This document shows, in pieces, positions 1 to 7,524 of a DNA stretch of 19,552 bases (positions are counted from its first letter, which is position 1; every line of letters starts with the position of its first letter). A program made the translations under genes and the position numbers. The stretch is from Chloroflexi bacterium UBA6019. GTDB lineage: Bacteria; Chloroflexota; Dormibacteria; Dormibacterales; Dormibacteraceae. The stretch spans positions 1 through 19,552 of the forward strand of contig DIZV01000024.1 in NCBI GenBank assembly GCA_002427995.1. The letters are read 5' to 3'. The notes beneath the pieces are model-generated. The model had not been told where the DNA came from. It did no database searches and was given only the letters and a program-made list of their open reading frames with translations.

Positions 1-73
1 GCGTAGTGGTGGCCCCGGGCCGGGATCGTCGCGGCAGGATGTCTGCGGGGCGCGGCCCCCCGGACCCGAGGGG

Positions 74-91
74 CGCCGGCGCTCGCCGGCG
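74..91. other. GC-rich hairpin downstream of the salvage operon
   Basis: A 7-bp perfect stem (74-80 with 85-91) encloses a GCTC loop. It lies about 45 bases beyond the stop codon of the minus-strand DinB-like gene. No T-tract follows it on either strand, so it is not a canonical intrinsic terminator; it could still be a transcription-end or mRNA-stability hairpin. I see no convincing gene in bases 1-135. Confidence 0.25.
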
Positions 92-135
92 GGCCGGCCT
101 GGCGGTCGGCGGTGGCGATCGGGACGGCGTGGGTT

Positions 136-642
136 CTAGGGCAGCTGCTCCAGCTGCGCCAGGTGGGACTCGAGGTGGCCCACCAGGTAGTACTCCAGGG
201 CGTGGCGGGCCGTGATCGGGCCCTGGCCGTAGCTGTCGATCTCGCGGTCGAGGTCCTCCGGGCGCAGGTCCGCGAGCAGCGTCAGCACCCCGTCGGTTGC
301 GATGGCGATCCGCTCGCGCAGGGCCTCCTCGCCCAGTCGCCGCCCGCTCTCGATGCCCTCCAGGCGAGCGGCGCTTCCCGGCTCCCGGCCCATCTTGGTG
401 CCGGTGTCGAGCGCCCGCCGGATCTGACCCGGCCAGAAGGCGAGCATCTCCGCCGTATGGCCGAGGACGTTGAACCGGTTCCAGCGCTCGCCGCTCTTCG
501 GGTCAGGGGGGCCGAGGTCTTGCGAGTCGCTCACGGGCAGACCGCGCAACCGTTCGCGAGCTGCTTTCAGCCGCCCTGCCAGGTCGTCGAGCTCTGCCGT
601 TTTCCTAACCTCCGGTGCCGAAGAGCCGGTCGCCGAAATCAC
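136..642 (-). CDS. DinB-like (DUF664/DinB_2-type) protein
   Basis: This is about 168 residues, predicted as a four-helix DinB/YfiT-like fold. Visible marks are a central W-N-R-F-N-V-L-G-H segment and a C-terminal helix with the pattern GHLESHLAQLEQ. That supplies three histidines of the kind that bind a divalent metal in the DinB superfamily. Members of this fold include thiol-dependent transferases and many proteins of unknown role, so no substrate can be assigned. The start is uncertain: the reading frame stays open far into upp with no ATG near the expected position. I chose the GTG at 642, which overlaps the end of upp by 38 bases; a TTG or GTG further downstream is also possible. It is the last gene of the pdp-udp-upp group and probably co-transcribed by read-through. 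Confidence 0.6.
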   Translation of the reverse strand: MISATGSSAPEVRKTAELDDLAGRLKAARERLRGLPVSDSQDLGPPDPKSGERWNRFNVLGHTAEMLAFWPGQIRRALDTGTKMGREPGSAARLEGIESGRRLGEEALRERIAIATDGVLTLLADLRPEDLDREIDSYGQGPITARHALEYYLVGHLESHLAQLEQLP

Positions 643-1225
643 CCAGCCCAGGCACGATGTAGGCGTGCTCGTTGAGGCCCGTGTCAAGCGCCGCCGTGAA
701 GATCTGAACCTCCGGATGCCGGTCCTCGACCATCCGCACGCCCTCCGGTGCCGCCACGACGCAGACGAACCGGCAATGCTCGCCACCCGCCTCCTTGATC
801 AGGTCGAGAGCACGCGTGCCCGAGCCGCCGGTCGCCAGCATCGGGTCGAGGAGGAGGGGCACCTTTCCCGCCAGGGGGGGCAGCTTGTTGTAGTAGATCC
901 GAGCCACCGCCGTGTCCTCGTCGCGCTCCAGCCCGATGTAGCCGACGCTCACTTTGGGCAGCAGCTCGAGCACCGGCCCGAGCAGGCCGAGCCCGGCGCG
1001 GAGCACCGGCACGGCGACGATCTCCTGCTCCATCCAGCCCGCCTCGGCCGGCCCGAGCGGCGTCATGACCGTGCCCCGGCGCACCGGTAGGTCGGCGGTC
1101 GCCTCGTAGAGGAGGAGGCTGATCACCTTGCGGGCAAGGGAGCGGAACTCGTCCGGGCCGGTTCCCTTGTCGCGAAGGCGCGCCATGCAATCGCCGATCA
1201 GCGGGTGGCTACTGACGTGCAACAT
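605..1225 (-). CDS. upp: Uracil phosphoribosyltransferase
   Basis: This enzyme converts uracil and PRPP to UMP and pyrophosphate in the cytoplasm, the last step of uracil salvage. The 206 residues match the family's usual length of about 208. The PRPP-binding loop DPMLATGGS is at residues 127-135, the PVLRAGLGL segment at about 73-81, and the family-typical tail IVPGLGDFGDR near the C-terminus. The N-terminus (HPLIGDCMARLRDK) also matches the family, which supports the ATG at 1225. The gene overlaps the end of udp by 17 bases, so the two are translated from one message. With udp and pdp upstream it forms a complete route from pyrimidine nucleosides to UMP. Confidence 0.95.
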   Translation of the reverse strand: MLHVSSHPLIGDCMARLRDKGTGPDEFRSLARKVISLLLYEATADLPVRRGTVMTPLGPAEAGWMEQEIVAVPVLRAGLGLLGPVLELLPKVSVGYIGLERDEDTAVARIYYNKLPPLAGKVPLLLDPMLATGGSGTRALDLIKEAGGEHCRFVCVVAAPEGVRMVEDRHPEVQIFTAALDTGLNEHAYIVPGLGDFGDRLFGTGG

Positions 1226-1967
1226 CGCTCTTGATCAGGCGCCCGACGGCGCCGATGGCGACCTTCAGCATCCGCTCCATGTAGGAGGGGTCGAGGTGGT
1301 GGATCTCGCCCGCTCCGACCTCGTCGACGCAGAGCAGCAGCGAGCCCGCCCGAACTCGGCGAACCGAGCCGACGACGAAAAGCGTGGAGGATTCCATGTC
1401 GTTGGCGATGACACCAGCACGCGCCCACATCGACAGCTCCTGGCGGAGGCGGGGGCCGTCCGGCATGGTGTCCGGGAGCAGGTCCGAGTAGAGGGCGTCG
1501 ACCGCCCGGATGATCCCCAGGTGGTGGCGCGCACCGGCTTCCCGCGCCGACTCGAGGAGGGCTGTGACAACCTCGTAGTTGGCGACCGCCGGGAACTCCT
1601 TCGGAACATAGGCATCGGAGGTGCCCTCCGTCCTCACGGCACCGGAGGCGATCACGAGGTCGCCCAGCTTGACCTCCGGCTGGGTGGCGCCGCAGGTGCC
1701 GACTCGGAGAAAGGTGTGGACGCCGAGCTCGCGCAGCTCCTCCATCCCGATCGCCGCCGACGGTCCGCCCATTCCGCTCGAGACGGCGGAGACGGGGACG
1801 CCGTCGACCCTCCCCGTGAAGGTCCGGTACTCGCGGCTGAAGGCGATTTCTTGGGCGTCCTCGAGCAGGTTCGCGATGACGGCGGTGCGGGCGGGATCGC
1901 CCGGGTAGAGGACGTACTTGCCGACCTCCTCGGCAGTCAGGCCGACGTGGTACTTCCGCTCGCTCAC
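1209..1967 (-). CDS. udp: Uridine phosphorylase (PNP/UDP family)
   Basis: This enzyme cleaves uridine with phosphate to uracil and ribose-1-phosphate. The nucleoside phosphorylase signature is visible as SSGMGGPSAAIGMEEL, and the nucleoside-binding segment NDMESS matches the N-Y-E-M-E-S region of UDP enzymes. The length of 252 residues is normal. I chose the GTG at 1967, 7 bases after the pdp stop, because the following VSERKYHVGL resembles family N-termini; an in-frame ATG at 2000 would add 11 proline-rich residues and overlap pdp. The gene sits between pdp and upp, so the uracil it releases can pass directly to Upp. Narrower substrate choice (uridine versus deoxyuridine) cannot be read from the sequence. 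Confidence 0.9.
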   Translation of the reverse strand: MSERKYHVGLTAEEVGKYVLYPGDPARTAVIANLLEDAQEIAFSREYRTFTGRVDGVPVSAVSSGMGGPSAAIGMEELRELGVHTFLRVGTCGATQPEVKLGDLVIASGAVRTEGTSDAYVPKEFPAVANYEVVTALLESAREAGARHHLGIIRAVDALYSDLLPDTMPDGPRLRQELSMWARAGVIANDMESSTLFVVGSVRRVRAGSLLLCVDEVGAGEIHHLDPSYMERMLKVAIGAVGRLIKSDVARQ

Positions 1968-1974
1968 TGGCGGG

Positions 1975-3270
<1,296 letters not shown>

Positions 3271-3297
3271 GCCGAGCGGCTAGGCTAGCAGCCCGAG
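3271..3297. promoter_or_regulatory. 27-base divergent promoter with a symmetric element (pdp / csaA)
   Basis: The whole divergent intergenic space is 27 bases. At its centre is the palindrome GCTAG-G-CTAGC (3279-3289). It provides a -10-like TAGGCT on the plus strand (3281-3286) and TAGCCT on the minus strand (3287-3282). Each hexamer ends 11 bases before its start codon (ATG at 3298 and ATG at 3270). The two promoters therefore appear to share one symmetric element and give leaders of about 5 bases. No Shine-Dalgarno sequence is seen for either gene. Assignment as promoter is by inspection only. Confidence 0.5.
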
Positions 3298-3636
3298 ATG
3301 GAAGGTCAGATCGAGCTCGCCGACTTCCAGAAGGTCGATCTCCGGGTCGGCGCGGTCCTCGTGGCGGAGGAATTCCCCAAGGCACGCAAGCCCTCCTACC
3401 TGCTCACGATCGACTTCGGACCGCTCGGCACCCGCCGCTCGGTGGCAGCGCTGAAGACCGACTACTCGCCGGCGCAGTTGGCGGGCCGCCAGGTCGTCTG
3501 CGTTTTCAACTTCCCGCCGCGGCGGATCGCGGGCTTCGACTCCGAGGTGCTGGTGCTGGCGGCGACGGAGGCGAACGGAGCGCTGCGGCTGCTGGCGCCC
3601 GATCCCGAGGCTACCCCGGGAAGCTTCATCAGCTAG
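3298..3636 (+). CDS. csaA: CsaA-like tRNA-binding-domain protein
   Basis: This is a small single-domain OB-fold protein of 112 residues, the usual CsaA length. It matches the CsaA/EMAP-II-type tRNA-binding domain: F-x-K-V-D-L-R-V-G near residue 10, then K-A-R-K-P-S-Y-L-L-T-I-D-F-G and a C-terminal NFPPRRIAGFDSEVLVLAA. In Bacillus, CsaA was described as an export-related chaperone, and structures show a dimer with a tRNA-binding face. Which role applies here is unknown. It is a lone plus-strand gene. Its last 8 bases overlap the end of the convergent PepSY-like gene. Confidence 0.9.
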   Translation: MEGQIELADFQKVDLRVGAVLVAEEFPKARKPSYLLTIDFGPLGTRRSVAALKTDYSPAQLAGRQVVCVFNFPPRRIAGFDSEVLVLAATEANGALRLLAPDPEATPGSFIS

Positions 3637-3889
3637 AGGTCTGGATTCCCCGCAGGTAGGTCGCGCTGCGGACGGCGCCGGTACGGCCGTCGACCCAAAC
3701 GTCGGCGTTGGCGCCGGAATGCTTGGCATTGGTCCGGAAGTGGTACGAGAACCACGACTCGGTGCACTCGATCGGTTCGGTCCAGGGCCAGCTCTGGCGG
3801 CCACACTCAGCTCTCGCCACCGCCTTGGCAGGCGCCATCCCGAAGCTCAGCTTTGGCCACATGCCGACGCGCCGGAGGAGCTGGATCAT
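3629..3889 (-). CDS. Small PepSY-like protein of unknown function
   Basis: This is 86 residues, starting at the ATG at 3889, two bases after the stop of the alkyltransferase-like gene. An in-frame upstream GTG within that gene would add a few residues. I do not recognise a named family. The second half (NADVWVDGRTGAVRSATYLRG) looks like the beta-hairpin of a PepSY-type fold, where the pattern V-D-x-x-T-G-x-V is common. The middle is aromatic-rich (SWPWTEPIE, SWFSYHFRTNA). There is no signal peptide or membrane segment. It is the last gene of the metalloregulator operon and overlaps csaA tail to tail by 8 bases. Confidence 0.6.
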   Translation of the reverse strand: MIQLLRRVGMWPKLSFGMAPAKAVARAECGRQSWPWTEPIECTESWFSYHFRTNAKHSGANADVWVDGRTGAVRSATYLRGIQTSS

Positions 3890-3890
3890 T

Positions 3891-4238
3891 TCAACCCAGT
3901 GTCTCACTTTCGAGGCGGGCGGCAAGATCGAGCCAGGTGACATGGCGACGGGGATCGGCCCGGCCGCCGGCGAAGCGAATTCCCTCCGCCTCCAGCCGCC
4001 GCCGGCACTGATCGGCGCGGTCCCCCTCACCGCCGGGCGAGATGATTCCACCCGCGAGGAGGACGCGGTGGGCGTTGGCGAGCGCGCCCCGGGCGGCGAC
4101 GCCGCCCACGACCCGCGCGCCCGCGCCTCCGAGGGCGACTCGGGCGACCTCCCCGTAAGTGGTCCACTCGCCGGGGCCGACCAGCGCGGCGACGGCGGCG
4201 ATCCGTCCCGGCCTTTCGACTACTCGGGCAGTACCCAA
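3891..4238 (-). CDS. Alkyltransferase-like protein (MGMT DNA-binding domain, no acceptor Cys)
   Basis: This is a 115-residue protein with the winged-helix DNA-binding domain of O6-alkylguanine-DNA alkyltransferases: the stretch GEWTTYGEVA, the segment ARVVGG where the family has its R-x-V-G motif, and AHRVLLAGGIISPGG where the active-site loop should be. The acceptor cysteine of P-C-H-R-V is replaced by Ala, so it cannot take up the alkyl group. Known ATL proteins flag O6-alkylguanine for nucleotide excision repair, and that is the likely role. ATLs commonly have Trp at this position; here it is Ala. The start is a TTG at 4238 overlapping the end of the regulator gene by 19 bases, with no better alternative, so translational coupling is likely. 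Confidence 0.78.
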   Translation of the reverse strand: MGTARVVERPGRIAAVAALVGPGEWTTYGEVARVALGGAGARVVGGVAARGALANAHRVLLAGGIISPGGEGDRADQCRRRLEAEGIRFAGGRADPRRHVTWLDLAARLESETLG

Positions 4239-4876
4239 ACCTTGCCCGCGGTCTCGCGGCTCAGGGTGACCTCGCGATCGACCGCGCTGATGCGCATCGT
4301 GTTGCCGATCCGGTCGACCTCGACCAGGGTCAGCCGGGTACCGGGCACCAGGTTTCGTTCGTGCAGGTAGTGGAGCAGCGAAGGAGCCTCCCGTTCCGCC
4401 ACCTCCGAGATCCTGGTCACGGTGGCCCGGCCGCGCGTCAGGCCGGCCAGCCGGACCTCGCCCGCGACAGCTTCCGAGTGGCCCGGGATCGGGTTCCCGT
4501 GAGGGCAGGATTCCGGCCGCCCGAGGACTTCATAGAGGCGGTTCTCGACCACCTCCGAGATGGCATGCTCGAGCCTGGCGGCCTCCTCGTCGGCGACGAC
4601 CCAGTCGAGGCCCAGAGCGTCGGTCAGCCAGCGCTCCATGATCCGGTGCCGGCGGACGATCGCCGCCGCCTTGCCCTCCCCCTCGGCCGTCAGCAGCACC
4701 TCCTTGCCGGCGTCAGAGCGAAGGAGCCCGTCGCGCGCCATCCGGCGCAGCCCGGCGGTCACGGTGGGGCGGCTCACGCTCAGCCACTCGGCCAGGCGGG
4801 CGTTGGTCACCGTCTCCCCCTCCGCCCGCATGTAGTAGATCGCCTCCAGGTAACGGGAGATGACTTCTGACGGCAC
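4220..4876 (-). CDS. DtxR/IdeR-type metal-dependent regulator with C-terminal FeoA-like domain
   Basis: This is 218 residues from the GTG at 4876; a GTG at 4915 would add 13. An N-terminal winged helix covers about 1-62 (ARLAEWLSVSRPTVTAGLRRMARDGLL), a dimerisation and metal-binding domain about 63-135 (ending HGNPIPG), and a FeoA/SH3-like domain about 148-218. By eye alignment to DtxR, His79, Glu83, Glu105 and His106 are kept (H77, E81, E103, H104 here). Met10, Cys102 and His98 are replaced by Arg8, Ala100 and Asp96. The primary metal site therefore differs from both DtxR and MntR, and the sensed metal cannot be named. It is divergent from a ZIP transporter, with a DtxR-box-like operator between them, so autoregulation and control of the transporter are likely. 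Confidence 0.88.
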   Translation of the reverse strand: MPSEVISRYLEAIYYMRAEGETVTNARLAEWLSVSRPTVTAGLRRMARDGLLRSDAGKEVLLTAEGEGKAAAIVRRHRIMERWLTDALGLDWVVADEEAARLEHAISEVVENRLYEVLGRPESCPHGNPIPGHSEAVAGEVRLAGLTRGRATVTRISEVAEREAPSLLHYLHERNLVPGTRLTLVEVDRIGNTMRISAVDREVTLSRETAGKVWVLPE

Positions 4877-4886
4877 CCCGCTACCA

Positions 4887-4900
4887 TTAGCGTGACCTAA
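4887..4900. promoter_or_regulatory. DtxR-box-like operator between regulator and ZIP gene
   Basis: The inverted repeat TTAG-N6-CTAA sits in the 56-base divergent region. Read on the minus strand it is TTAGGTCACGCTAA, sharing the TTAGGT...CTAA core of the Corynebacterium/Mycobacterium DtxR/IdeR box. The outer half is poorly conserved. It overlaps the putative regulator -10 (TAATGG, 4889-4884, 7 bases from the GTG at 4876) and lies just upstream of the ZIP promoter, so bound repressor could block both. Confidence 0.55.
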
Positions 4901-4917
4901 CTGATGGCTTTGCACGT

Positions 4918-4923
4918 ACTAAT
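4918..4923 (+). promoter_or_regulatory. Putative -10 element of the ZIP gene
   Basis: ACTAAT matches TATAAT at four of six positions and ends 9 bases before the ATG at 4933, giving an almost leaderless transcript. It lies 17 bases to the right of the inverted-repeat operator. The AGGA just before the ATG is too close to act as a normal Shine-Dalgarno site. Confidence 0.35.
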
Positions 4924-4932
4924 CCTCAGGAC

Positions 4933-5721
4933 ATGAGCCCACTGACCGCGGCGCTGATCGGCGGAGTTGCCGGGTTCTCCATTTTCGTCGGATTGCCCGT
5001 GGCGCGGCTCCGGGGACTCTCGGTCGGCATCCAGGGCTTCCTCAACGCGCTGGCGCTGGGCGTCCTCATCTTCCTGCTCTGGGACATCCTGAGCCATGCG
5101 TCCTCCCCCGTCGAGGCTGCGCTGGGCGGGGTCCGGCAGGGACGGCCGGGCTCGTTCTTGGCCCTCCTCGGCATCTTCGCCGGCGGGATGGCGGTCGGAT
5201 TGCTGACGCTGATCTACTTCAATCGCCTGCTGATGGGCCACGCTCGGGGCGACGGCGGCCAGGCCACCCCCCGCGGGCTGGCGATGGCGATCGCCACCGG
5301 CCTCGGCTTCCACAATCTCTCCGAGGGCCTCGCGATCGGACAGTCGGCCGCGAGCGGCGCGCTCGCCTTCGCCGGGGTGCTGGTGATCGGGTTCGCCCTC
5401 CACAACATCACCGAGGGCTTCGGCATCGCCGCCCCGATGGCCGCTTCGGACACCCAACCCTCCTGGGCCTTCCTGGGCGTCGCCGGCCTGATCGGCGGTG
5501 GACCGACCCTGGTCGGGACGATGATCGGCCTTTTCGCGACCTCGATCTTCCTCTCGGTCCTTTTCCTCGCCCTGGCCGCCGGCGCGCTGATCTGGGTGAT
5601 CAATGAGATGTTCGGGGTTGCGAAGCGGCTCAACTCGCCGCCGTCGCTCGGCTGGGGTCTGCTGACCGGCTTCCTGGTCGCCTACTCGACCGACCTGCTG
5701 CTGACCTACCTGACCGTCTAG
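4933..5721 (+). CDS. ZIP-family divalent metal transporter
   Basis: This is an integral membrane protein of 262 residues with about eight predicted helices, the normal size for ZupT/ZIP proteins. The two signature metal-binding helices are clear: HNLSEGLAIG at 127-136 (TM4) and HNITEGFGIA at 157-166 (TM5), with the H-N-x-x-E-G residues that form the binuclear transport site. It moves Zn, Fe, Mn or similar ions into the cytoplasm. The loop between TM3 and TM4 is short and not His-rich, as in many bacterial members. It is divergent from the DtxR-type regulator and most likely controlled by it. The specific metal is not evident. Confidence 0.92.
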   Translation: MSPLTAALIGGVAGFSIFVGLPVARLRGLSVGIQGFLNALALGVLIFLLWDILSHASSPVEAALGGVRQGRPGSFLALLGIFAGGMAVGLLTLIYFNRLLMGHARGDGGQATPRGLAMAIATGLGFHNLSEGLAIGQSAASGALAFAGVLVIGFALHNITEGFGIAAPMAASDTQPSWAFLGVAGLIGGGPTLVGTMIGLFATSIFLSVLFLALAAGALIWVINEMFGVAKRLNSPPSLGWGLLTGFLVAYSTDLLLTYLTV

Positions 5722-5745
5722 CTCAAGGCCCGGCAGGCCGCCGGA

Positions 5746-6087
5746 TCAGTCGGGCTCGAGCTCCTCGGACTCGCCGTAGTCGAATTCGGGGTGGCGGGCC
5801 TTGAACAGGGCCTGCTGCATCTCGAAGAGGCTGTCGAGCGCGGACTGGACCGACCCGTCCGCGCAGTACAGGCGGCGGAGCGACTCGGGCATCGCGGCGA
5901 GCCTGTCAACGATCGCCGCCTGGCGCCGGTCGGAAACGTGGGCGACCCCGTCGCGGTTCATCTCCTCGAGCTGCCAGAGGACGACGTCGGTCAGCCGCAG
6001 CAGGCGGTCGAACTTCTGCTCTCGGGCCCGGCGGCGGCGGAGCTCGTCGGTGGCCAGGCCGATCCTCACGTTAGTCTGGTCGATCAT
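5746..6087 (-). CDS. Small helical protein of unknown function
   Basis: This is 113 residues from the ATG at 6087 and I do not recognise it. It is charged and probably all-helical: an Arg-rich start (ELRRRRAREQKFDRLLRL), a middle helix (VVLWQLEEMNRDG), then RRQAAIVDRLAAMPESLRRLY and a long final helix ending in an acidic tail (YGESEELEPD). There is no signal peptide or membrane segment. Codon use is like its neighbours. It ends 24 bases from the convergent ZIP gene and is divergent from the Nudix gene with 34 bases between starts. An upstream in-frame start would extend it into the Nudix promoter and is unlikely. Confidence 0.55.
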   Translation of the reverse strand: MIDQTNVRIGLATDELRRRRAREQKFDRLLRLTDVVLWQLEEMNRDGVAHVSDRRQAAIVDRLAAMPESLRRLYCADGSVQSALDSLFEMQQALFKARHPEFDYGESEELEPD

Positions 6088-6099
6088 CTTGGAGCGACC

Positions 6100-6105
6100 T
6101 ATTTT
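6100..6105 (+). promoter_or_regulatory. Putative -10 element of the Nudix gene
   Basis: TATTTT matches TATAAT at four positions and ends 16 bases before the GTG at 6122. It sits in the 34-base divergent space (6088-6121). The same AT-rich patch read on the minus strand (AATAGGT) could serve the opposite gene, but that match is weaker. Confidence 0.35.
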
Positions 6106-6121
6106 CCATGCTTTGCCGTCC

Positions 6122-6664
6122 GTGCTCAAGCCCCTTGATGATTGGGGGACTTTTCGGGCCGGCTCCCGGGCGGCCGCCGTCGTGGCGCTGCTCTACGAGC
6201 GTGGCGGCGAGCTCTGGGTCCCTTTTGTGCAGCGCCGTCCAGACCTGCCCGACCACCCGGGCCAGGTGGCGCTGCCCGGCGGTACCGTCAAGCCAGGCGA
6301 AGAGGCCTGGCCGGCGGCCGCCCGGGAGGTGGAGGAGGAGATCGGCGTCCACGTCTCTGACCTGGAGCCGATCGGAGCCGGCGCGCCGGTCTACACCGCC
6401 GTCACCAACTTCTGCGTCGTCCCCTTCGTCGCGCGCCTGAGAGCCCCTCAGGCCATCTTCAACCACGACCCGGGCGAGCTGGTCGGGATCCTCGAGGTCC
6501 CGCTCGGGCGGCTCCTCGACCCGGGTGGATGGACCGCCGGGCAGCAGGAATGGATGGGCGAGCTCTTCGAGTGGCAGGGCTCAACGATCTGGGGCCTGAC
6601 CGGGCGCATCCTGGCCGACCTGCTGCCCCGCTTCCGCCAGGCCCTGGCCGCCGCAGCCGCTTAG
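6122..6664 (+). CDS. Nudix hydrolase, CoA-pyrophosphatase (NudL/NUDT7) type
   Basis: This is 180 residues. The Nudix box G-x5-E-x7-R-E-V-x-E-E-x-G-V is perfect (from GTVKPGEEAW to EEEIGV). Just before it is LPDHPGQVALPGG, which matches the accessory motif of CoA diphosphatases. These enzymes hydrolyse CoA or acyl-CoA to 3',5'-ADP and phosphopantetheine. The length fits NudL-type proteins. I chose the GTG at 6122; the frame is open further upstream, but that stretch is antisense to the neighbouring gene. The stop codon overlaps the ccmD stop on the other strand by 4 bases. Substrate choice within the subfamily is an inference. Confidence 0.85.
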   Translation: MLKPLDDWGTFRAGSRAAAVVALLYERGGELWVPFVQRRPDLPDHPGQVALPGGTVKPGEEAWPAAAREVEEEIGVHVSDLEPIGAGAPVYTAVTNFCVVPFVARLRAPQAIFNHDPGELVGILEVPLGRLLDPGGWTAGQQEWMGELFEWQGSTIWGLTGRILADLLPRFRQALAAAAA

Positions 6665-6795
6665 CCCGCCGCCGGGCCCCCTTCCTCGACCTCGTCCATC
6701 CGCGCCGCGACCGAACGAGCCTGGCGGACCAGGTAAATCACGTAGCCGGCGAGCAGGACGATCGCGAAGCCGTAGGCGCCGATCAGGTAGCTCAC
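6661..6795 (-). CDS. ccmD: CcmD-like small membrane protein of heme export
   Basis: This is 44 residues: one membrane helix (IGAYGFAIVLLAGYVIYLV) preceded by a short N-terminus and followed by a basic then acidic cytoplasmic tail (RQARSVAARMDEVEEGG). That is the standard design of CcmD, which helps release holo-CcmE from the CcmABC complex. The start GTG at 6795 overlaps the ccmC stop as GTGA. It is the last gene of the Ccm operon, and its stop codon overlaps the Nudix stop. The family is too short for motif proof; position and architecture carry the call. Confidence 0.8.
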   Translation of the reverse strand: MSYLIGAYGFAIVLLAGYVIYLVRQARSVAARMDEVEEGGPAAG

Positions 6796-7466
6796 CGGTC
6801 GAGAGCCGCCGCCAAACGTTCGCGCAGGGCTTCCAGCCGATACCGGTAGCCGATCAGCACGGCCGCCAACAGCAGTACAGCCAGCGAGCTGATCGCAAAC
6901 GTGAGGAGCATCGCCGGCGGTAGAGCGCCGGGGGCCGCCGTCTCGATCGGCGGGTGGATGGTCCGCCACCAGGTGACCGAGAAGTGGACGATCGGGACGT
7001 CGATGAAGCCGACGATCCCGACCACGGCCCCGAACCGCGCGGCCTGCCGCCCGGGTGTCGCGATTCGACGCATCAGCAGGTAGCCGGCGTAGATGAGCCA
7101 GAGGACCAGGGTCGAGACCAGGCGGGCGTCCCAGGGCACCCAATAGGTCCCCCAGATCGGCTTCGCCCAGATCGAGCCCATGACCAGCGTCACCGTCGTC
7201 AGGACCAGGCCCACCTCGGCCGCGGCGCGCGCCAGGCGGTCGGCGGCCGGCGACTCGTTCCAGAGATAGACCAGACCCCCGACGAGGACGACCGCGAATG
7301 CCATGTAGGCAGCGATCGCCGCCGGCACATGGAGGTAGAAGATCTTCTGCACGACGCCCTGCACCGCGTCGGCGGGCGCGTAGAAGACGACCAGCCCGGT
7401 GGCCAGCAGGAGAAGCAGCGCGTCGGCGACCGCCGCCAGCCGGAGGAGGTCGGCGCGAGGTGCCAC
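6792..7466 (-). CDS. ccmC: Heme handling protein CcmC
   Basis: This is 224 residues with six predicted membrane helices. It carries the tryptophan-rich WWD-type heme-binding motif (WGTYWVPWDARL, about 105-116) and two flanking conserved histidines, H46 in FYLHVP and H161 in VPIVHFSV. CcmC presents heme at the outer face of the membrane for transfer to CcmE, together with CcmD. The start GTG at 7466 is the only suitable codon; the upstream frame is closed by a stop within 40 bases. There are 49 bases between ccmB and ccmC, the only real gap in the operon, and they carry a short direct repeat. Confidence 0.95.
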   Translation of the reverse strand: MAPRADLLRLAAVADALLLLLATGLVVFYAPADAVQGVVQKIFYLHVPAAIAAYMAFAVVLVGGLVYLWNESPAADRLARAAAEVGLVLTTVTLVMGSIWAKPIWGTYWVPWDARLVSTLVLWLIYAGYLLMRRIATPGRQAARFGAVVGIVGFIDVPIVHFSVTWWRTIHPPIETAAPGALPPAMLLTFAISSLAVLLLAAVLIGYRYRLEALRERLAAALDR

Positions 7467-7502
7467 GGTACGGGTGAGGCGGGCTTGGCTGGTGCTCAGT
7501 TC

Positions 7503-7524
7503 TCAGTCATCCGGATCAGTCATC
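7503..7524. repeat. 9-base direct repeat at the end of ccmB
   Basis: The 9-mer GATGACTGA (minus strand) occurs twice, at 7524-7516 and 7511-7503, separated by four bases. The first copy encodes the last two residues (Asp-Asp) and the stop of ccmB; the second follows immediately after. It looks like a small tandem duplication of the gene end. Confidence 0.6.

Noticed and set aside
5722..5745. Terminator between the ZIP gene and the small helical protein
   Set aside because: Only a four-base GGCC stem is possible and there is no T-tract.
7499..7513. Mini-ORF (ATG plus three codons) between ccmB and ccmC
   Set aside because: It is explained by the duplicated end of ccmB and has no ribosome site, so a leader peptide cannot be supported.
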